Both the position numbers and the translations under genes were made by a program. From the NCBI RefSeq assembly GCF_045762675.1, contig NZ_JBJDLK010000001.1:186001-250000 (forward strand): a stretch of 64,000 nucleotides of DNA, read 5' to 3'. The stretch is from Elizabethkingia meningoseptica_A (GTDB lineage Bacteria; Bacteroidota; Bacteroidia; Flavobacteriales; Weeksellaceae). Below are positions 59,305 to 64,000 of the stretch, in pieces (the stretch's first letter is position 1; each line of letters begins with the position of its first letter). The notes beneath the pieces are model-generated. The model saw nothing but the letters and a program-made list of their open reading frames with translations, had not been told where the DNA came from and searched no databases.

Positions 59305-59973
59305 ATGAAAAATATTATAGCAGGCACAATAGCGATCTTAGCATTTCAGTTTTCTTTCTCTCAGACGGTGAAAGATGTGGGAACATTCAGCTCATTGAAA
59401 GTATATGATAAAATACCGGTTGTACTGGTTCCTTCATCCTCTAATAAAGTTGAAATTGACGGAAAAAAATCTTCTGATGTAGAAGTGGTGAACAAAAACG
59501 GAGAACTTAAAGTAAGAATGACCACAACCAACCTTCTACAAGGTGATGATGTGAAAGTAAAAGTGTTTTATGACAGGTTAAATGATATTCAGGCCAGTCA
59601 GGGAGCGATGATTAGTGGTGAAGGAGTATTGAATGGGAACAAAGTAGCGTTAACAGCTAATGAAGGTTCCACGATTAATATAGGACTTAAAGCGAAAACT
59701 CTGGAGGTGAAAACCAATACCGGCGGACAAATAACATTATCCGGTCACTCAAATAACCAGACCGCTATTATCAATACAGGTTCCAAATATTATGCGAAGA
59801 AGCTGGAAACATCTACTACAAGTGTTACAGTGAATGCAGGCGGAGAAGCTGAAGTATATGCAACAGAACTTGTAGATGCCAAAACACGTGCCGGAGGTAA
59901 CATTACAGTTTACGGAAATCCGGCTGATAAGAAAACTAAAAAATTTGCCGGAGGTAATATCTGGTTTAAGTAA
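59305..59973 (+). CDS. Head-GIN (DUF2807) domain secreted protein
   Basis: From the ATG at 59305 (the frame opens at 59266, which would bury the signal peptide) this 222-residue protein has a signal peptide ending FSFSQ and one head-GIN/DUF2807 domain: FSSLKVYDKIPVVLVPS, VKVKVFYDRLNDIQASQGAMI, and repeated beta turns with Gly and Ser. Such domains form beta-solenoids in the periplasm or on the surface; the function is not known. It stands alone with its own hairpins after it. Confidence 0.87.
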   Translation: MKNIIAGTIAILAFQFSFSQTVKDVGTFSSLKVYDKIPVVLVPSSSNKVEIDGKKSSDVEVVNKNGELKVRMTTTNLLQGDDVKVKVFYDRLNDIQASQGAMISGEGVLNGNKVALTANEGSTINIGLKAKTLEVKTNTGGQITLSGHSNNQTAIINTGSKYYAKKLETSTTSVTVNAGGEAEVYATELVDAKTRAGGNITVYGNPADKKTKKFAGGNIWFK

Positions 59974-59983
59974 GAGTTAAGAT

Positions 59984-60018
59984 AATCCTTGTCAATGCTT
60001 TAAATTCTGACAAGGATT
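59984..60018 (+). terminator. Hairpin after the head-GIN gene
   Basis: AATCCTTGTCA and TGACAAGGATT form perfect 11-base arms around a 13-base loop but lack a T-run. It lies 11 bp after the stop codon. Confidence 0.55.
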
Positions 60019-60037
60019 ATACTGAATACAATAATTT

Positions 60038-60072
60038 AAAAGGCGGTACTGATTTCAGGACTGCCTTTTTCT
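60038..60072 (+). terminator. Second hairpin with T-run
   Basis: AAAAGGCGGT and ACTGCCTTTT pair with one mismatch and a 12-base loop, followed by a T-run. This is the more likely true terminator. Confidence 0.6.
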
Positions 60073-60168
60073 ATACTGTAAAAGCAAAAAATAAAATAAA
60101 ATTATGTTAAGAATACTTTAAGAAAATATTAATACCTTTAGCAGATGTTGTTATAAAAATAAGTATAT

Positions 60169-62232
60169 ATGAAAAAAATGACTTTTGCAGTATTGGCATT
60201 CTCGCTTTGCTTTACGGGAATTCAGACAAATGCTCAGCAAAAAAAAGGAAAAACAGTGGCTACAAAGACCCAAAATGACGAAGGGCTTAATCTGGGGTAC
60301 AGAGATACTTCAGTGCGTCCACAGGATGATTTCTACAATTATGTGAATGGTGGCTGGATGAAAACAGCGAAAATCCCTTCTGATAAATCTACATGGGGAT
60401 CTTTTAACCAATTAAGAGAAGACACCGATAATAATGCAATGAATATCCTTAAGGAAATTCTGAAATCAAAATATGCACCTGGAACAGAAGGGCAGAAAAT
60501 TCAGGCTTTGTATACAACTTATACAGACTGGAATAAAAGAAATGCATTGGGGATTTCTCCAATCAAATCGGATCTGGATAAAGTAGATGCTATTAAAAAT
60601 CTTAAAGATTTCCAGCAATATATAGATCAGGCAACGCTTACAGGAGATAATCCTTTCTACGGATGGGGCGCAGGTGCTGATATGAAAAACTCTAAAATGA
60701 ACGCTGTTTACTTAGGCGGACCAAGATTAGGTTTAGGAAAGGATTTTTATCAGAAAGAAAATGAGGCTAATACTAAAATACTAGCTCAATATAAAACTTA
60801 TATCACCACGTTATTAGGCGTTATTGGCTATCAGAACTCAGCAGCTGTGGCACAGAATCTATTGGATTTTGAAAAGAAAATGGCTAAGACATTATTAACG
60901 AATGAGCAGGGCAGAGATGCTAATCTTCGTTATAACCCTAAAAACGTTTCCGAGCTTCCTGCTTTGGTTAAAAATGTTGACCTGCCGGATTACCTTAAAA
61001 CAGTTGGTGTAAGTACCGATAAAGTAATCATAGGAGAAATTAACTACTATAAAAATCTGGATTCTTTCATTAATCAGGAAAACCTTCCGTTAATCAAAGA
61101 CTTCCTGAAATATAAAATTATTGCTTCCAATGCTTCAAGTTTAGACCAGAAGCTGGATGAAATACAATTCAACTTTTACAGCAAAACACTACAGGGACAG
61201 CAGGAGCAAAGACCTATGGATAAGAGAGGTTTGTCTTTTGTTAACGGAATCGTAGGAGAAGCTTTCGGAAAACTATATGTAGAGAAGTATTTCCCTGCAG
61301 AAGCAAAAGCAGAGATGGTTGTATTGGTTGATTATGTAAAGAAAGCATTTGCAAACCGTATTAAAGGCCTGGAGTGGATGTCACCTGTAACAAAAGAGAA
61401 AGCTCTGGAAAAATTAAATAAGTTTACAGTAAAAGTTGCTTATCCGGACAACTGGAAAGATTATTCTAAATTAACACTGAAGTCTGATGCAGACGGAGGT
61501 ACGCTTTATGATAATTTACAGGCAGTTTCCAAATGGCAATACCAGAAAAGTCTTGATAAAATCGGGAAGGCAGTAGATAAAACTGAATGGGGGATGACAC
61601 CACAAACCGTAAACGCATACTACAGCTCATCAAATAATGAAATTGTATTCCCTGCGGCTATTCTTCAGCCGCCATTCTTTAACTTCAAAGCAGATGCTGC
61701 GGTTAACTTTGGCGGAATCGGAGCGGTTATCGGTCACGAAATTTCTCATGGTTTTGACGATAGCGGTTCCCGTTTTGACGGTGATGGTAACCTGAACAAC
61801 TGGTGGACAGATCAGGACAGAAAGAAATTCGAAGAAGCAACACAAAAATTAGCGGCTCAGTACGATGCTTATGAACCTGTAAAAGGATCCCATGTAAACG
61901 GTAAATTTACAATGGGTGAAAATATCGGGGATTTAGGTGGTGTAAATGTGGCTTATGATGCATTACAGCTTTACCTTAAAGATAAAGGAAATCCGGGTAA
62001 GATCAGCGGTCTTACACAGGATCAGCGTTTCTTTATGTCATGGGCAACAGTATGGAGAACTTTATCAACTGAAGAGTATAAAGTAAATCAGGTGAAAACA
62101 GACCCACACTCTCCGGGAGAATACAGAGCTTACGGGCCATTGGTAAATGTTGATGCTTTCTACAAAGCCTTCGATATTAAGCCGGGAGATAAGCACTATA
62201 AAAAGCCGGAAGACAGAATTAAGATCTGGTAG
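60169..62232 (+). CDS. M13 family (neprilysin/PepO-like) metallopeptidase
   Basis: This exported 687-residue zinc peptidase has a signal peptide (cleaved near TNAQQ), the M13 N-domain starting with VRPQDDFYNYVNGGWMKTAKIP, then NAYYSSSNNEIVFPAAILQPPFF, the zinc site H523-E-I-S-H527 and Glu584 in GENIGDLGG with Asp588. It should cleave peptides shorter than about 5 kDa outside the cytoplasm, which fits the peptide-use genes at 9-17 kb. The end DRIKIW is the conserved C-terminus. It is monocistronic. Confidence 0.95.
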   Translation: MKKMTFAVLAFSLCFTGIQTNAQQKKGKTVATKTQNDEGLNLGYRDTSVRPQDDFYNYVNGGWMKTAKIPSDKSTWGSFNQLREDTDNNAMNILKEILKSKYAPGTEGQKIQALYTTYTDWNKRNALGISPIKSDLDKVDAIKNLKDFQQYIDQATLTGDNPFYGWGAGADMKNSKMNAVYLGGPRLGLGKDFYQKENEANTKILAQYKTYITTLLGVIGYQNSAAVAQNLLDFEKKMAKTLLTNEQGRDANLRYNPKNVSELPALVKNVDLPDYLKTVGVSTDKVIIGEINYYKNLDSFINQENLPLIKDFLKYKIIASNASSLDQKLDEIQFNFYSKTLQGQQEQRPMDKRGLSFVNGIVGEAFGKLYVEKYFPAEAKAEMVVLVDYVKKAFANRIKGLEWMSPVTKEKALEKLNKFTVKVAYPDNWKDYSKLTLKSDADGGTLYDNLQAVSKWQYQKSLDKIGKAVDKTEWGMTPQTVNAYYSSSNNEIVFPAAILQPPFFNFKADAAVNFGGIGAVIGHEISHGFDDSGSRFDGDGNLNNWWTDQDRKKFEEATQKLAAQYDAYEPVKGSHVNGKFTMGENIGDLGGVNVAYDALQLYLKDKGNPGKISGLTQDQRFFMSWATVWRTLSTEEYKVNQVKTDPHSPGEYRAYGPLVNVDAFYKAFDIKPGDKHYKKPEDRIKIW

Positions 62233-62251
62233 TATTCCTGTTATATCATAC

Positions 62252-62278
62252 AAAAACCATCCGATAAGGATGGTTTTT
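62252..62278 (+). terminator. Rho-independent terminator after the M13 gene
   Basis: AAAAACCATCC and GGATGGTTTTT pair around GATAA with T-rich sequence after it. It shares its stem with the hairpin at 13381. Confidence 0.88.
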
Positions 62279-62337
62279 GCTTTTTATGACAATAAAAATG
62301 CTAATTTAGTCTTTCATAAAAACTAACTAATAAAACC

Positions 62338-63588
62338 ATGAAAAACATCAGATTATTAATCATGATGCAGCTGGCCGTATCGGGTTGTATGCCCTTTTTA
62401 TTCGGACAGACTGTAAAAACCTACACACCCAAAGACGGGCAGGAGGATCGTAAATACTGGGTGAAAACACTGGATAAAATTGCATATCCTGTTGTGCACA
62501 ATCTGGCAGAAAGTACATTGCGGAAAAATATGCCGGTAGAAGTACCCCCGGGGCTTAAACCTGATTTTTTTAACAAAGTAACCCATCTGGAAGCTGTTGG
62601 CAGAACAATGGCTGGTCTTGCTCCGTGGCTGGCACTACCGGATGATAATACAGAAGAATCCAAAGTAAGAGTAAAACTAAGAACAGAATTACTCAAAGGT
62701 TTGAAAAATGCAGTAGATCCTCAGAATCCGGATTACCTTAACTTCAGAACAGAAAAACAACCTATTGTAGATGCTGCATATATGGCACATGCTTTTATAA
62801 GAGCTCCTAAAGCATTGTGGGAACCGCTTGATGATGTAACTAAAAAGAGAGTTATTGAAGAATTTAAAGCTTTGAGGACAAGATCCGGAGCTTATAATAA
62901 CTGGTTGCTGTTTGCAGGATTAAACGAAGCATTTTTGCTAAGTGTAGGCGAACAGCCCGATCCAGTGCGTATAGAATTTGCAAAACGTAAAATACTGGAA
63001 TGGTATCAGGGGGATGGCTGGTATAGTGACGGACCAAGTATGAGCATTGATTATTATAATTCATATGTGATCCATCCGATGCTTGTGGATTTCTTTAAAG
63101 TTCTGCTGGATCGTAAAATGATCAGACAGGAAGAATACGATCAGGCTGTAAAAAGAATGGTTCGTTATTCAGAATTTACTGAACGGTTTATAAGCCCGGA
63201 AGGAACCTATCCGCCATTCGGAAGAAGTATTACCTACAGAACAGCAGCATTTCAGGCTCTGGGACAAACGGCACTGATGCATAAGCTTCCGGAATATATA
63301 GATCCTGCACAGGTAAGATGCGGACTAAGTGCAGTAATGCATAGAATGTATGATCATTCTGAGAATTTTGATAAGGCCGGATGGCTTGTTCTCGGGTTCA
63401 ACGGACACCAGCCCGGAATAGCAGATTATTATACGTCCACAGGAAGCCTTTACATGGCTACACTCGGGTTTTTACCATTAGGCTTGCCTTCAACAGATAA
63501 GTTCTGGACAAATCCGCCGGCAGACTGGACGGCTAAAAAAGCATGGTCAGGAAAACCTTTCCCTAAAGACTATCATGTAGAATACTAA
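62338..63588 (+). CDS. DUF2264 family secreted protein
   Basis: This 416-residue protein has a signal peptide (MKNIRLLIMMQLAVSGC...FLFGQ; a lipobox at SGC is also possible) and a helical-barrel body with KVTHLEAVGRTMAGLAPWLAL, NNWLLFAGLNEAF, WYQGDGWYSDGPSMSIDYYNSYVIHPM and PPFGRSITYRTAAFQ, all typical of DUF2264. The (alpha/alpha)-barrel suggests a polysaccharide lyase or hydrolase. The exact substrate is unknown. It has its own terminator. Confidence 0.9.
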   Translation: MKNIRLLIMMQLAVSGCMPFLFGQTVKTYTPKDGQEDRKYWVKTLDKIAYPVVHNLAESTLRKNMPVEVPPGLKPDFFNKVTHLEAVGRTMAGLAPWLALPDDNTEESKVRVKLRTELLKGLKNAVDPQNPDYLNFRTEKQPIVDAAYMAHAFIRAPKALWEPLDDVTKKRVIEEFKALRTRSGAYNNWLLFAGLNEAFLLSVGEQPDPVRIEFAKRKILEWYQGDGWYSDGPSMSIDYYNSYVIHPMLVDFFKVLLDRKMIRQEEYDQAVKRMVRYSEFTERFISPEGTYPPFGRSITYRTAAFQALGQTALMHKLPEYIDPAQVRCGLSAVMHRMYDHSENFDKAGWLVLGFNGHQPGIADYYTSTGSLYMATLGFLPLGLPSTDKFWTNPPADWTAKKAWSGKPFPKDYHVEY

Positions 63589-63597
63589 TTAATACCC

Positions 63598-63628
63598 AAT
63601 CCACTCTGTTTACAGAGTGGATTTTTTA
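63598..63628 (+). terminator. Rho-independent terminator after the DUF2264 gene
   Basis: AATCCACTCTG and CAGAGTGGATT form an 11-base stem with loop TTTA and a T6 run. Confidence 0.92.
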
Positions 63629-63681
63629 TAATAGAAGATTGCTGAATAACAGAAATGAATTATTTTTATGAAAAATAATAT

Positions 63682-64000
63682 ATGAAGGAATTTTTACATA
63701 ATGCTTATAACAGAATATTAAAAGATTTTCAGGTAATTTTATCTATTGCTTATTTATTGGCAGTTGGAGTAGGGATGCTGTTTAACTACCATAAATATGA
63801 CCGGTTCAACATCAATATTTTTGATTATGCCGATATCACAGATTTTCTTATTGCCCCTTTCGCCGATTACAGAATCTTTCTGTTTACATTAATTTCTATT
63901 ATAATTCTGGGTAGTATTTACAGACTGGATATTTACATCCGGAAGTATCAGCCGAAGATTCATGAAATTATAAGTTTTAAAAAATATACCAATCTCTTTT
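63682..64000 (+). CDS. Membrane protein, N-terminal part (cut by window end)
   Basis: An ATG at 63682 opens a frame that runs to the window end (106 codons and one base). The first helix is at about 17-34 (VILSIAYLLAVGVGMLF), a second at about 68-83 (IFLFTLISIIILGSI), with NIFDYADITDFLIAPF between and a charged end. Bacteroidetes have related small two-helix proteins, but I cannot name a family. The codon pattern and the promoter-sized gap after the terminator support a real gene. Confidence 0.65.
   Translation, partial: MKEFLHNAYNRILKDFQVILSIAYLLAVGVGMLFNYHKYDRFNINIFDYADITDFLIAPFADYRIFLFTLISIIILGSIYRLDIYIRKYQPKIHEIISFKKYTNLF

Overview
The window is chromosomal DNA of a low-GC flavobacterium (Bacteroidetes, Weeksellaceae). 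Elizabethkingia is the best guess, with a close Chryseobacterium relative as the alternative. Evidence: promoters of the TTG-N18..20-TAnnTTTG type, no Shine-Dalgarno sites, a gliding gene (gldC), TonB-dependent receptors, many signal-peptide and lipoprotein genes, a glycosylasparaginase tail beside cutC, and a 711-residue dipeptidyl peptidase IV, the length I recall for the E. meningoseptica enzyme. The genus is inference. I see no rRNA, tRNA, prophage, plasmid, intact transposase or CRISPR array.

Layout. 1-2017: end of glycosylasparaginase, a lipoprotein, CutC and an SGNH hydrolase, in one run. 2173-4233: an unknown gene divergent from a glycine-rich-domain-like protein with a Gly/Cys tail and a small membrane protein. 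4345-9301: beta-mannosidase, AEC transporter and alpha-L-fucosidase. 9473-17462: a peptide-use block of DPP IV, three POT-family transporters and a secreted thioredoxin. 17484-20485: promoter, SAM-I riboswitch with attenuator, and the TonB-dependent receptor it controls. 20509-26752 (minus strand): two paralogous two-helix membrane proteins, DUF2071, cca, tsaC, a PLP trans-sulfuration enzyme, a lipoprotein and gldC. 26931-29134: GNAT, nadE and a barnase/barstar pair. 29180-30170: a scar zone with a REP-flanked transposase remnant and an XRE regulator between two copies of the same hairpin. 30202-35936: beta-helix lipoprotein and TonB receptor, divergent from a PhoB/PhoR-like two-component system across an array of 11-bp repeats.

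36064-45045: an acidic-tailed PRiA4_ORF3-like protein, a GH13 lipoprotein, an S41 peptidase, an EreA/TraB-like protein, then a three-gene operon (esterase, pseudo-M1 peptidase fused to a beta-barrel, AraC regulator) behind a 13-bp perfect inverted repeat. 45339-50680: 2OG-Fe(II) oxygenase, tyrS, a secreted unknown, an ECF sigma factor overlapping lipA. 51089-56571: two tandem 514-residue TPR-membrane-AraC one-component regulators, a palindrome-bearing promoter with a structured leader, a 64-residue peptide and a fimbrillin-like lipoprotein. 57046-64000: dienelactone hydrolase, CinA, a head-GIN protein, M13 peptidase, DUF2264 protein and a cut membrane protein.

Most genes are ordinary. The best candidates for something little described are the 51-56.6 kb regulator/peptide/lipoprotein cluster, the 11-bp operator array at 34.1 kb, the riboswitch-controlled TonB receptor at 17.5 kb, the pseudo-peptidase/barrel operon at 41.5-45 kb and the barnase/barstar pair at 28.3 kb. 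All functions come from reading the sequence; no database search was run.
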